This document shows, piece after piece, positions 15,745 through 24,278 of a stretch of DNA of 64,000 bases. This stretch comes from Neolewinella lacunae (GTDB lineage Bacteria; Bacteroidota; Bacteroidia; Chitinophagales; Saprospiraceae): contig NZ_JACSIT010000142.1 of NCBI RefSeq assembly GCF_014349155.1, forward strand, positions 8,663-72,662, written 5' to 3'. The notes beneath the pieces are model-generated. The model saw only the letters and a program-made list of their open reading frames with translations, was not told where the DNA came from and searched no databases. Each line of letters opens with the position of its first letter. Position 1 is the stretch's first letter. A program made the position numbers and the translations under genes.

Positions 15745-16791
15745 CTACTCAAAAAACTTATCGTACCCGTCGCTTTTGCCCCGGGTTTGCGCGTCTTTTT
15801 CGCGGCGGGGGATTTCGTCCAGGTTCAAAGTTTCGTCGGTGCTGCTATTGGTTTTGGCTTTCCCTTCGGTATTGAGGTGGCCGCCAGTGAGGAGGAGTTC
15901 GCTTTTGCGTTCCCATTCCTCGAGCATGCGCAGGCCTTCGTCGGCAAAAACGCCGTTCTGGAGGTCTACCGAAGACATGAAGTCTTTGCTGAGTTCCATC
16001 ATCCGTTCCATTTCGCCGACTTTATTGGCCACGTCATCGGCAATGTGTTCCATGGCCGCGTCGAACATGGCGCGTTGGTCGGGGTCGCCGTTGATGATAG
16101 ACATGGCCGACTTCATGGCGCCGTGGCTGGCGCGGATGGCCTTGCGTTCTTCGATCTTGATGGCGACCTGGTCGCGGGTATCTTCGAGCAATACCTCGGA
16201 GGTCTGGTGCATGCGGTTGAGGACGCGGTTGAGGACGTCCATCTTGGCCAGCAGGACATTGTATTTCTCGTTGCTTTCGCGCAGGCGGGCGGCGCGGCGG
16301 CTGGAGAGGATCATCTGTTGGTTTTTGCCCGTTTCCTGGGCGAGTTTGGCCAGCTTGAGCTGCTTCTGGATTTCCGATTCGTTGGTCTCTACCAGGGTTT
16401 TCAGGTGGCGCACCTGCCCGCGCAGTACACCGATCTGCTTACGCATTTCCACCAGGTTGTTCTCCAGCTCTTCGATGTAGCTTTTGAGGATGCCGATGGG
16501 GTCGATGTTGACAAAAACACCGGTGATCTTCCGCATCGCACCTTTGTAGAGGTAGCTCAGCAGGGTGCGGGTACGGGGGTCAACGAAGGCGAAAACCACC
16601 GTAGCCAATACGGCCAAGCTGACCACCAGGCCAATGGTAGTGGCGATGAAGCTGCTGAGTAAGGTCCAGAAAGTCGACACCAAAAAGGCACCGCCCGCCA
16701 GCAGGAGAACCAGAAAAAAAAGGCCAGTGATGCCTTCGGGGCGCTTCCAGAAGGATTTTTTTGCCAGTGCTTCAGTGGGAAAATCGGCCAT
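15745..16791 (-). CDS. Membrane-anchored long coiled-coil protein, PspA/ESCRT-III-like (tentative)
   Basis: The 348-residue protein begins with two close membrane helices (residues ~20-70: GLFFLVLLLAGGAFLVSTF and GLVVSLAVLATVVFAFVD). A long coiled coil starts at DPIGILKSYIEELENNLVEM (~residue 97) and runs to about residue 285. The DP-x-x-x-L-x-x-x-I-x-E-x-E-x-x-L opening, an A-R-rich middle (SSRRAARLRESNEKY) and the closing FDAAMEHIADDVANKVGEME are reminiscent of PspA/Vipp1/Snf7 helices, but PspA lacks such TM anchors. The tail is polar and disordered. The upstream gene encodes another coiled coil, so the two probably form a complex. The role, perhaps membrane stress, is inferred. Confidence 0.6.
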   Translation of the reverse strand: MADFPTEALAKKSFWKRPEGITGLFFLVLLLAGGAFLVSTFWTLLSSFIATTIGLVVSLAVLATVVFAFVDPRTRTLLSYLYKGAMRKITGVFVNIDPIGILKSYIEELENNLVEMRKQIGVLRGQVRHLKTLVETNESEIQKQLKLAKLAQETGKNQQMILSSRRAARLRESNEKYNVLLAKMDVLNRVLNRMHQTSEVLLEDTRDQVAIKIEERKAIRASHGAMKSAMSIINGDPDQRAMFDAAMEHIADDVANKVGEMERMMELSKDFMSSVDLQNGVFADEGLRMLEEWERKSELLLTGGHLNTEGKAKTNSSTDETLNLDEIPRREKDAQTRGKSDGYDKFFE

Positions 16792-16846
16792 GGGTCTTAC
16801 GTTGCGGAATAAAAAACGGGCGGAAAAAGACGGCGACGGGTCCGCT

Positions 16847-17398
16847 TTAGCCGAGGACGCGCGTGATGTCTGCTACGTCTTCCCGAATGGCGGCGGTGAT
16901 GATGTCGAGAGCGTCGTCGAATCCCTTTTGGTTCATAACGGCTTTGTCCTTGGCAGAGTTGATGAGCTGATCGGCCGAAGCGATTTCCTGCTTCGCTTTT
17001 TCTACCTCTGCCTGGAGTTGCTCAATTTTAGCTTCCCAGTTGGCAATTTTTTTCTTCAGTTCGCCGGTTTGCTTGGCCTTGCCCTCCACATTGCTCATGA
17101 GGTGCTTTTCCATGCTGTTCAGGAATTTCGACTTCTCATCCTGGAGCACTTCCGTGTAGTACTTGGCGGTCTTGATCAGTTTTTCCAGCGTCAGCCCTAC
17201 GGTGCTGCCCGTCGAAAAGGCCGAACGGATGGCCGTATCGTGGTCGATGCCGAGTTCTTCCAGTTTGGCTACGGACTGCTTGAACTCAAGGTAATCGAAC
17301 CCTTCCAGGTTTTTATCCTCCAGGGCTTTCATGAGTACGTTGGCGAAGCGATCGTCGTCGTGGGACATAGTATTAAAGGCTCTGCTTAAATTGGACAT
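16847..17398 (-). CDS. Hypothetical coiled-coil protein, partner of the next gene
   Basis: The product is 183 residues (173 if the ATG at 17368 is used). It has an N-terminal globular helical part (EGFDYLEFKQSVAKLEELG) and a continuous coiled coil from ~residue 100 (KQTGELKKKIANWEAKIEQL onward). It ends in an amphipathic segment, DDALDIITAAIREDV. No signal peptide is present. It lies 55 bases upstream of the membrane-anchored coiled-coil gene on the same strand and is probably its operon partner. A perfect -7 box (17424-17431) precedes it. Family and function are not recognised. Confidence 0.65.
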   Translation of the reverse strand: MSNLSRAFNTMSHDDDRFANVLMKALEDKNLEGFDYLEFKQSVAKLEELGIDHDTAIRSAFSTGSTVGLTLEKLIKTAKYYTEVLQDEKSKFLNSMEKHLMSNVEGKAKQTGELKKKIANWEAKIEQLQAEVEKAKQEIASADQLINSAKDKAVMNQKGFDDALDIITAAIREDVADITRVLG

Positions 17399-17423
17399 GG
17401 TGTAGTAACGTTCGTAGTCCTGG

Positions 17424-17431
17424 CAAATGTA
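17424..17431 (-). promoter_or_regulatory. Bacteroidota -7 box (TACATTTG)
   Basis: On the minus strand TACATTTG matches TAnnTTTG exactly and lies 26 bases upstream of the ATG at 17398. No good TTG -33 box is found 19-20 bases upstream, so confidence is moderate. Confidence 0.45.
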
Positions 17432-17527
17432 CGGGCCACGGGGCGGACTTCCGACTTTTACCGCCCATGGCTAGACCAGCCCCGGAGACAAATCGACGGA
17501 TCCGCGCTGGGCGGCCCGGGCGGTCCC

Positions 17528-19498
17528 TTAATCTTCCACCACCCTTCCCCGCCAACGGACGATGCCGTAAAGCAAAACCAGCCCCAGAGCCATCAGGCCC
17601 AGGCAAAGCACCCAGCCTCCGCCGAAGAGGGTGGACAGGAAACCCATGGTGATGGCCATCGCGCCTACCGTCAGGGCGTAAGGCAGTTGGGTCCGGACGT
17701 GATCGATGTGGTTGCAGTCCGAGGCCAAACTCGAGAGGATGGTCGTATCCGAAATTGGGGAGCAGTGATCGCCCAGCACGCTGGCGGCCAGGACAATGGA
17801 AATGACGTTGTAGAGCAGACGGTGGGCCTCTTCGGCCTCCCAGCCATTGGCGGTGGCTACTGCCCAGGTGAGGGGGATGGCGATGGGATAGAGAATGGCC
17901 ATGGTGCTCCAGCTCGACCCCGTACTGAAGCTGATCAGGGCGGCCAGTACAAAGACGATGGGGGGCAAAAAGTAAGGGTTCAGGCTCCCCCCCAGCAGGT
18001 CCACCAGGAAATCTGCAGTGTGCAGGTCTTCCGTTGTGATGGCCAGGGCCCAGGCCAGGGTAAGTATCATGATGGCCGAGAACATGGCCTTGAAACCCGA
18101 AGTCAGGCTGCCCATCGTTTGCTCAATGTTCATGATGCGCTGCCCGAGGGTAAGGAGAATGGCAACAACTACGCCGCTGATCGATGCCCAGAGCAGGGCT
18201 ACGTAGCTATCTGCCGCGCCGATGACGGTGCCGAGTTTCCCGAAAAAGCTGCCGTCCATGGCCGCCCAGGTGGCCCCCCAGCCATCCGAAGCAGGAGGGT
18301 TCTCCAGCCCGCCGTACACCGAGGCCAGCCCCGTATCGAGAAGCCCGATGATGGTCATGACCACCACCGTGAGTACGGGAAAAATCGCATTGCGGGCCCG
18401 TAGCGGAGCACCTTTTACGGGGCTGAGGTCTTCGGTTTCCACCACTTCTTCCGCCTCCGTGCTGGTGGCTTTCACCTGGCCGGTGCTGCGCGCACGTCGT
18501 TCGGCGGTGAACATGGTACCAAAATCACGCCGCGTGGCTATGAGGAAAAGCATAAAGCCCAACGTAAATACCGGGTAGTAGCTGTACTTGAGGCTTTCCA
18601 GAAAAACGGCGTAGGGCGTCTGGTCTTCCAGCCCTACCACGCCTTTGATGCCATCGCCAATGTAGCCCAGCTCCGCCCCGATCCAGGTGGTAATAAAGGC
18701 AATGGAGGCCACGGGCGCGGCCGTAGAATCCACGAGGTAAGCCAGTTTTTCGCGGCTGATCTGGAAACGATCGGTGACCGAACGCATCGTATTCCCCACG
18801 ATGAGCGTGTTGGCGTAATCGTCAAAAAAAATGCCCACCCCGAGCAACCAGGTGATGAACTGGGCGGATTTGGGCGTGCGCGCGTACTTCGTCAGGCGCT
18901 CCACTACTCCGGCCATCCCGCCGTTGCGGCTGATGATGGCCACCATGCCCCCCACCAGCAGGCTGAAGACGATGATGGCCAGGTGCCCGCCGTCGTTCAA
19001 AGCCTCCACAACGTAGTGCTCCACGGAATAAAGCAAGGCCTTGATGATGCCGAGAAAACCTTCAAAGCGCAGTCCGCCCGCCAGAAAAGCGCCCACCCAT
19101 ACGCCAGCGAACAGGGAAATGAGCACCTCCCGAAACACCAGGGCCAGGCCGATGGCAATCAGCGGAGGCAAAATCGAGAGCCACAGCGGAATGCGCCGCA
19201 GCCGCTCAGGGCCACTACCCACTCCGCCGCTCAGGTGATACAAAGCGCTGTTGCCGCCGGATTTCACCAGGTGCAAACCCGGTTCGATCATCACGTACTT
19301 GCGGCCATTCTGGTCCGTCAGCGCAACGGTGTCGCCATTGATCGTGACCACCCCCGCCGTAGCGGGAAAGGCCAGCCCATCCTGGGTAAACTCCAGCCGG
19401 GGCAGCCAATCTGCCGCATCCTCCTGGGCCATTAATGGCGATATGCCGAGCAGCAGACCAATAAATAAGGTTAACGCAGTAAACTTTGGGTGGGACAT
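17528..19498 (-). CDS. NhaC-family Na+/H+ antiporter with periplasmic N-terminal extension
   Basis: The 656-residue protein has a signal-like first helix, a ~75-residue beta-rich extracytoplasmic segment (TINGDTVALTDQNGRKYVMI) and then about a dozen membrane helices. NhaC-superfamily hallmarks are GIFFDDYANTLIVGNTMRSV, LVDSTAAPVASIAFITTWIG, FSTGSSWSTMAILYPIAIPL and GDHCSPISDTTILSSLASDC. It should exchange Na+ for H+ across the inner membrane, supporting pH and sodium homeostasis as expected in a marine bacterium. The gene stands alone; the next genes on either side belong to other functions. Substrate could also be an organic acid, as some NhaC relatives carry malate or lactate. Confidence 0.88.
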   Translation of the reverse strand: MSHPKFTALTLFIGLLLGISPLMAQEDAADWLPRLEFTQDGLAFPATAGVVTINGDTVALTDQNGRKYVMIEPGLHLVKSGGNSALYHLSGGVGSGPERLRRIPLWLSILPPLIAIGLALVFREVLISLFAGVWVGAFLAGGLRFEGFLGIIKALLYSVEHYVVEALNDGGHLAIIVFSLLVGGMVAIISRNGGMAGVVERLTKYARTPKSAQFITWLLGVGIFFDDYANTLIVGNTMRSVTDRFQISREKLAYLVDSTAAPVASIAFITTWIGAELGYIGDGIKGVVGLEDQTPYAVFLESLKYSYYPVFTLGFMLFLIATRRDFGTMFTAERRARSTGQVKATSTEAEEVVETEDLSPVKGAPLRARNAIFPVLTVVVMTIIGLLDTGLASVYGGLENPPASDGWGATWAAMDGSFFGKLGTVIGAADSYVALLWASISGVVVAILLTLGQRIMNIEQTMGSLTSGFKAMFSAIMILTLAWALAITTEDLHTADFLVDLLGGSLNPYFLPPIVFVLAALISFSTGSSWSTMAILYPIAIPLTWAVATANGWEAEEAHRLLYNVISIVLAASVLGDHCSPISDTTILSSLASDCNHIDHVRTQLPYALTVGAMAITMGFLSTLFGGGWVLCLGLMALGLVLLYGIVRWRGRVVED

Positions 19499-19601
19499 AG
19501 CGTAAGGTTAATCGTGGCAATATAGGGACTCGCAGTGATGTATCGTTGCACTACCCCTGGTCACCGCAGCAGTTGGCCCCAAGCCCTCCACGTTTGTCCG
19601 C

Positions 19602-21911
19602 ATGAAAAGCACGATTGTACTCCCGCCTCCGCCCCGTTTCATTCCTTTCGCCTGGCCCGGTTGGCGGGTGGTACGAAAGTTCTTTCCTCTGCTGGCAGCC
19701 CTTTTGGGGGCGGTTCCGGCCACCGGACAGCTTACGCCGCTGATTCCCGCTTACCCGCCGGTCAGCACCACGGGAGGGCGCGACCTCCCCCTGGCCTGGT
19801 TTGGCGGCCTCAACAGTCCGCAACCCCAGCTGGCTGACCTCGACGGCGACGGCACCGACGACCTCTTCGTTTTCGACCGAGCCGGCAACATCGCCCTGGC
19901 CCTCCGAGGGCTGGGCGGCGACCGCTACGACGAAGCACCCGCCCTGACCGCCCACTTCCCCCCCGAGATCACCAACTGGATGATGCTGCGCGATTACAAC
20001 CACGACGACGTGCCCGACATCTTCACCTACGCCGCAGCCGTGGATGGCATTGCCGTATACCGGGGCCACCGCCGCAGTGATGGCCTGTTGGGCTTTACCC
20101 TCGTCGACTTCGGCGACCCCTTACCCCAACTTTACTTTCCTTTTTCGGGAGTCCGTACCCCCGTCTTCGTTTCCAGCATTGACTACCCCGCCGTGGAGGA
20201 CGTTGACTTTGATGGCGACCTCGATATCCTCACCTTCGCCGTTGCGGGGGGCCACGTTGAATACTACCGCAACGTAGCCGTGGAACGAGGCTTCGGGGCC
20301 GATACCCTCATCTACACCCTCGAAGACCAGTGCTGGGGCGGCTTCTTTGAAAGCGGACTGACCACGGCCCTGGACCTGGCAGACCGCCCGGACGCCTGCT
20401 CCGACGGCTTACTGGGCAGCGGACGACCCCGTCACTCAGGCTCCACCATGCTGGCCCTCGATTACGACGGCAACGGCCGGACGGACCTGATGCTGGGCGA
20501 TATTTCCTTCGATGCCCTGGTGCTGGCCCTCAATACCGGCACCCGCGATCAAGCCTGGATCACCAGCCAGGACTCCGTCTGGAACACCAACGGCGTGGCC
20601 GTCAACATCAACTCTTTTCCCGCCGCCTTCCACCTCGATGCGGACCAGGACGGCGCGCGCGACCTCATCGTCTCTCCCTCCATCATCCTCAACGGCGAGG
20701 ACGTCAACGTCACCTGGCTCTACCGCAACGTGGGCAGCGACGCCGCCCCCGACTTCCGCTTCCAGACCCGGCGTTTCCTCATTGAAGATATGATCGACTT
20801 CGGCACCTCCGCCAACGTCTCCGTCTTTGATGCCGACGGCGATGGCCGCCCCGATCTCGTCATCGGTAACAACAACGCCTACACAGGCACCAACCTGCTT
20901 TCCAGCCAGCTCCGCCTCTTCCGCAACGACGGCGCGGGGGGATTTACCCTGGCCGATGGCGACTACCTCGGGCTCACCGCCTTCATGAGCACCACCTGGG
21001 CCTTCGCGCCAGCCTTCGGCGACTTAGACGGTGACGGCGACGACGACGTAGTGCTCGGCGAACGCAGTGGCAGGTTGATCTACGGCGAAAACACGGCCGG
21101 CCAGGGCAACCCCGCCACCTTCGCGCCCCTGCAATTCGAGTGGCAAGACATCGATGCCGGGCAGTTCTCCAAGCCTTTTCTGGCCGACCTCGACCGCGAC
21201 GGCCGTACCGACCTGCTGGTGGGCGGCTTCGATGGCCGCATCCGCTTCTACCGCAACGTCGGTTCGCGAACCAACCCCGTTTTCAACCCCGACCCCACCG
21301 CACCGGGCAATATGCTCCAACTCGGGGGCATCAATACCAACGCCCCGGGGGTCAGCACGGGCCACCCCAACCCCTGGGTTCTGCAGTACCGCGACCACAC
21401 CCTGGTACTGAGCGGCAACCGCAGCGGTACCATTGAGGCCTACCGCTTTGGCGTTGATACCGCCCACACCGCGCCGTTTAAGCTGCTCACCAAAGCCATC
21501 GGGGGGCTGGATGTAGGTACTTTTTCCAACCCCGGCCTGGCGGATTTTGACGGCGATGGCCTGCTCGACCTCGTTTTGGGCAACGAGCGGGGCGGCGTTA
21601 GTTTTTACCGCACTGCGCTGGCCGAAGAGTTTGCCGTGGGCCTCTTTGCGGCGGAGCCCCCCAGCTTTGACTTCCAGGTTTTTCCGAATCCCGCAGTAGA
21701 TGTGCTTACCCTCTCCGGGTGGCCGGCGGGCGGCGTTGCCACGCTGGAGCTGCTCGACGTCACCGGCCGGCTCCTGCAACGTACCACCCTGCCCAACGCC
21801 AGCGGCAACGATTTCCTGCGCTGGCCCCTGGGCGGATACCCACCCGGCGTCTACCTCGTACGGGCCAGTGGCCCTGCCGGGGTGGCCTTGCGGCGGGTGG
21901 TAGTTCGATAG
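19602..21911 (+). CDS. Secreted FG-GAP/VCBS repeat protein with T9SS sorting domain
   Basis: The 769-residue protein has a signal peptide ending near ATGQL. It carries many calcium-binding FG-GAP/VCBS motifs of the form DxDGDGxxD (DLDGDGTDDLFVFD, DYDGNGRTDLMLGD, DADGDGRPDLVIGN, DLDGDGDDDVVLGE, DLDRDGRTDLLVGG, DFDGDGLLDLVLGN), making a beta-propeller. The last ~75 residues are a type A T9SS C-terminal domain beginning FQVFPNPAVDVLTLSG and ending YPPGVYLVRASG-VVVR. It should be exported through the type IX system to the cell surface or medium. Its stop codon lies at the edge of an AGTTCAT hairpin repeat. Confidence 0.88.
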   Translation: MKSTIVLPPPPRFIPFAWPGWRVVRKFFPLLAALLGAVPATGQLTPLIPAYPPVSTTGGRDLPLAWFGGLNSPQPQLADLDGDGTDDLFVFDRAGNIALALRGLGGDRYDEAPALTAHFPPEITNWMMLRDYNHDDVPDIFTYAAAVDGIAVYRGHRRSDGLLGFTLVDFGDPLPQLYFPFSGVRTPVFVSSIDYPAVEDVDFDGDLDILTFAVAGGHVEYYRNVAVERGFGADTLIYTLEDQCWGGFFESGLTTALDLADRPDACSDGLLGSGRPRHSGSTMLALDYDGNGRTDLMLGDISFDALVLALNTGTRDQAWITSQDSVWNTNGVAVNINSFPAAFHLDADQDGARDLIVSPSIILNGEDVNVTWLYRNVGSDAAPDFRFQTRRFLIEDMIDFGTSANVSVFDADGDGRPDLVIGNNNAYTGTNLLSSQLRLFRNDGAGGFTLADGDYLGLTAFMSTTWAFAPAFGDLDGDGDDDVVLGERSGRLIYGENTAGQGNPATFAPLQFEWQDIDAGQFSKPFLADLDRDGRTDLLVGGFDGRIRFYRNVGSRTNPVFNPDPTAPGNMLQLGGINTNAPGVSTGHPNPWVLQYRDHTLVLSGNRSGTIEAYRFGVDTAHTAPFKLLTKAIGGLDVGTFSNPGLADFDGDGLLDLVLGNERGGVSFYRTALAEEFAVGLFAAEPPSFDFQVFPNPAVDVLTLSGWPAGGVATLELLDVTGRLLQRTTLPNASGNDFLRWPLGGYPPGVYLVRASGPAGVALRRVVVR

Positions 21912-21990
21912 TTCAGTAGTTCATAGTTCATAGTTCATAGTTCATAGTTCAGTAGTTGATAGGGAAACTAACGACTAGTGAACTATCGAC
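21909..21990 (+). repeat. AGTTCAT heptamer hairpin after stop codon
   Basis: Tandem AGTTCAT/AGTTCAG units follow the stop codon. GATAGTTCAGTAG at 21908-21920 pairs, with one mismatch, with CTAGTGAACTATC at 21976-21988. This is one of five such tracts in the window and may serve as a terminator or mRNA 3' stabiliser. Confidence 0.7.
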
Positions 21991-22022
21991 TAACTTTACC
22001 GGGTAAAAGCCAGCACATCACC

Positions 22023-22823
22023 ATGCAAAAAATAACGGAACAAGCGGGCCCTTACCGGCATCTGGAGCGGCAGACTACGGAAGAACTCCTGACGAACATC
22101 AACCGCGAGGACCAGAAAGTGGCGTTGGCGGTAGAGCGGTGCATTCCGGCACTGACGGCGCTGGTGGAAGATATTGTCCCCCGGATGCAACGCGGCGGGC
22201 GCATCTTTTACACGGGCGCGGGCACGAGTGGCCGGCTGGGCGTGCTGGACGCGAGTGAGTGTCCGCCCACCTTCGGGGTGCCGCCCGGGTGGGTCGTTGG
22301 CCTGATTGCGGGTGGAGACCGGGCCCTGCGCCATCCCGTGGAAGCCGCTGAAGACGCCACCGACCGGGGTTGGCAGGACCTGGAAGCCCACGGCATTAAC
22401 GACCGCGACATCCTCATCGGCATCGCCGCATCGGGCACCACGCCCTACGTCATCGGCGGATTGCGCGCGGCGCGGGAACGGGGCATCCTTACCGCCTGCA
22501 TCACCTGCAACCCCGGCGCACCCGTCACGGAGCACGCCGACCACCCCATCGTCGCCGTAGTTGGCCCGGAAGTCGTCACGGGCAGCACGCGCATGAAGTC
22601 CGGCACCGCCCAGAAACTGATCCTCAACATGATCTCCACCGCTACCATGATCCGCCTCGGCCGCGTCAAAGACAACCGGATGGTGGACATGCAGCTCTCC
22701 AACGCCAAACTCGTGGACCGCGGCACCAAAATGATCGTCGAGAGCCTGGGCATCGACTACGCCGAGGCCGAACGCCGTTTGCTGCTCAGAGGGAGCGTCC
22801 GGGCCGTTCTCGAAGCCGGATAG
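22023..22823 (+). CDS. murQ: N-acetylmuramic acid 6-phosphate etherase
   Basis: From the ATG at 22023 (MQKITEQAG) the product is 266 residues, close to the Bacteroidota MurQ length. SIS-domain signatures are clear: FYTGAGTSGRLGVLDASECP, GLIAGGDRAL, GIAASGTTPYVIG, TGSTRMKSGTAQKLILNMIS. MurQ cleaves the lactyl ether of MurNAc-6-phosphate to give GlcNAc-6-phosphate and D-lactate, recycling cell-wall sugars in the cytoplasm. The expected kinase partner is not adjacent. The protein stops unusually soon after AVLEAG, and the stop codon abuts a GC-rich element (22823-22841), so the native C-terminal tail may have been trimmed by that insertion. Confidence 0.93.
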   Translation: MQKITEQAGPYRHLERQTTEELLTNINREDQKVALAVERCIPALTALVEDIVPRMQRGGRIFYTGAGTSGRLGVLDASECPPTFGVPPGWVVGLIAGGDRALRHPVEAAEDATDRGWQDLEAHGINDRDILIGIAASGTTPYVIGGLRAARERGILTACITCNPGAPVTEHADHPIVAVVGPEVVTGSTRMKSGTAQKLILNMISTATMIRLGRVKDNRMVDMQLSNAKLVDRGTKMIVESLGIDYAEAERRLLLRGSVRAVLEAG

Positions 22824-22841
22824 GGCGCGGCCGCAGGATGC
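22823..22841 (+). repeat. GC-rich NotI-type element abutting murQ stop
   Basis: GGGCGCGGCCGCAGGATGC is the family core with one inserted base. Its first G is the last base of the murQ stop codon, TAG. Confidence 0.8.
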
Positions 22842-22880
22842 CGGGGGGTGGACCAAAGCGCAAAGTAAGTCCCCTTTCGA

Positions 22881-22952
22881 GTTCGGTAGTTTTGTAGTTG
22901 GGTAGTGGACAATACCGTACTACCGAACTACAGTACTACAAAACTACCGAAC
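22881..22952. repeat. Perfect 18-base stem hairpin of the heptamer family
   Basis: GTTCGGTAGTTTTGTAGT (22881-22898) pairs perfectly with 22935-22952 around a 36-base loop. It lies between murQ and the haemoglobin gene and may terminate or stabilise the murQ transcript. Confidence 0.8.
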
Positions 22953-23045
22953 TACAGCACTACATTCCTGCCTTCCAAAATCCGTTGGAGACCAATTAGT
23001 GGTGATTATCGCCAAGGCCTCAACCTCACATTCAATTACTTCCCC

Positions 23046-23420
23046 GTGCCCGACCTGACCACCCGCCAAGACATCGATAAACTGTTGGCCGACTTCTACG
23101 CCCTGGCCATGGCCGACGCTGGCATTGGCCATTTCTTTACCGAGGTCGTCGCACTGAACCTGGAAACCCACCTGCCCGTGATCGGCAATTTCTGGGAGTC
23201 CGTCCTCCTCGGCCAGCCCGTGTACCGGGGCAACCCTATGCTGATCCACCTGGAGCTGGCCGCCAGGGCTCCGCTTACTACAGTCCACTTCGAACGCTGG
23301 CTGGCGCTGTGGCGGCAGTGCGTGCACACCAGCTTTGCCGGGGAACGGGCTACCCTGGCCATCGACCGCGCCGAGCAAATCGCCCGGCTCATGCTACTGA
23401 AAATCGAGCAGGGACACTGA
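23046..23420 (+). CDS. Group III truncated haemoglobin
   Basis: The open frame runs from 22905 but its first ~35 codons are repeat sequence. The GTG at 23046 (VPDLTTRQDIDKLLADFYAL) gives a 124-residue protein, normal for this family. Group III truncated haemoglobin features are LLADFYALAMADAGIGHFF, LPVIGNFWESVLLG, and LIHLELAARAPLTTVHFERW with the proximal His in that region. It is a small cytoplasmic haem protein likely handling O2, NO or sulfide. The start is not certain because no strong ribosome site is visible. It ends before a GC-rich element at 23467. Confidence 0.8.
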   Translation: MPDLTTRQDIDKLLADFYALAMADAGIGHFFTEVVALNLETHLPVIGNFWESVLLGQPVYRGNPMLIHLELAARAPLTTVHFERWLALWRQCVHTSFAGERATLAIDRAEQIARLMLLKIEQGH

Positions 23421-23466
23421 TAGCACCTGCTCCGGCGGGGGCCTTGCGCTTAAAAAGACTTGCCAT

Positions 23467-23484
23467 GCACCTGCGGCCGCGCCC
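23467..23484 (-). repeat. GC-rich NotI-type element copy
   Basis: A perfect minus-strand core copy lies 47 bases after the haemoglobin gene. A TATCTTTA box about 35 bases further on may belong to the next gene's promoter. Confidence 0.85.
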
Positions 23485-23617
23485 CACAAGAAATACGGCA
23501 CCGCAATATGCCCCTTGCGTATCTTTAACAACAAGCGTTAAATTCCCATTAAAGACCGGGGCGGGCACTAAACACTGGCCAGGCATGCGCGTCTTTTGTA
23601 AACCAAACCAGCAAACG

Positions 23618-24151
23618 ATGATCCGACTACTCCCCGCTCTCGCCCTTCTTCTCCTGCTTTTTTCCAGCTGTGGGCCCCGCCTTAGTCCCCTCACCCAGCG
23701 CCTGATCGACGACCAGAACTGGAGCGAAGACGAACTGAAAAGAATCCAGTTTTACCTTTCCGAAGACCTGGTGCTGACGCGCGAACTGCGCAACGGCAAC
23801 TCCGAAATCCGCAACGGGCAGGTCAAAATCGTTGATGGCCGCGAAGTGGAACAGATGGTGTTTAAGCGCAACACCCCAGGCGTTTTCGTATTCAGCCCCA
23901 AGACCCAGCGCATGGGCATCAGTTTTGAACGCAACGACGAAGACTTCCTCGTCTTCGGCCCCAACCCCAAGGCCGGCGACCGCTACACCCTGCTGGCCAG
24001 CGACTGGAACCGCAACAGCGGTACGGTCACCTACGCCGGCAAAACCTGGCGCGTCAACAGCAGCGATGCCTACGCCAGCCTCCTCATCCCCCTCAAACGC
24101 CTGCGGGATAATGACGTCTCGGGCCGCGTGGTGGGCGGGAGGAAGTTGTAG
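23618..24151 (+). CDS. Hypothetical lipoprotein
   Basis: The frame is open further upstream, but the ATG at 23618 places a standard lipoprotein signal (LPALALLLLLFSSCGPRLS) at the N-terminus with the lipidated Cys at residue ~18. The mature ~160 residues are mostly beta-strand and charged (RNGNSEIRNGQVKIVDGREV, RYTLLASDWNRNSGTVTYAG). No domain is recognised. The ending SGRVVGGRKL runs into a heptamer hairpin whose left arm includes the TAG stop. Likely localised to the outer-membrane inner leaflet or periplasm; the function is unknown. Confidence 0.75.
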   Translation: MIRLLPALALLLLLFSSCGPRLSPLTQRLIDDQNWSEDELKRIQFYLSEDLVLTRELRNGNSEIRNGQVKIVDGREVEQMVFKRNTPGVFVFSPKTQRMGISFERNDEDFLVFGPNPKAGDRYTLLASDWNRNSGTVTYAGKTWRVNSSDAYASLLIPLKRLRDNDVSGRVVGGRKL

Positions 24152-24228
24152 TTCATAGTTCATAGTTCAAAGTTCACTAGTGAACCACCGACTACAATAC
24201 TACTGAACTACTAAACTATGAACTACAA
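24146..24228. repeat. Heptamer hairpin embedding a stop codon
   Basis: TTGTAGTTCATAGTT (24146-24160) pairs perfectly with AACTATGAACTACAA (24214-24228). The stop codon of the lipoprotein gene (24149-24151) is inside the left arm. Confidence 0.8.
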
Positions 24229-24278
24229 GACTCTCCGTACCTTGCTGCCGCGTTTGCGCAAAAAAAACACACTCACTA

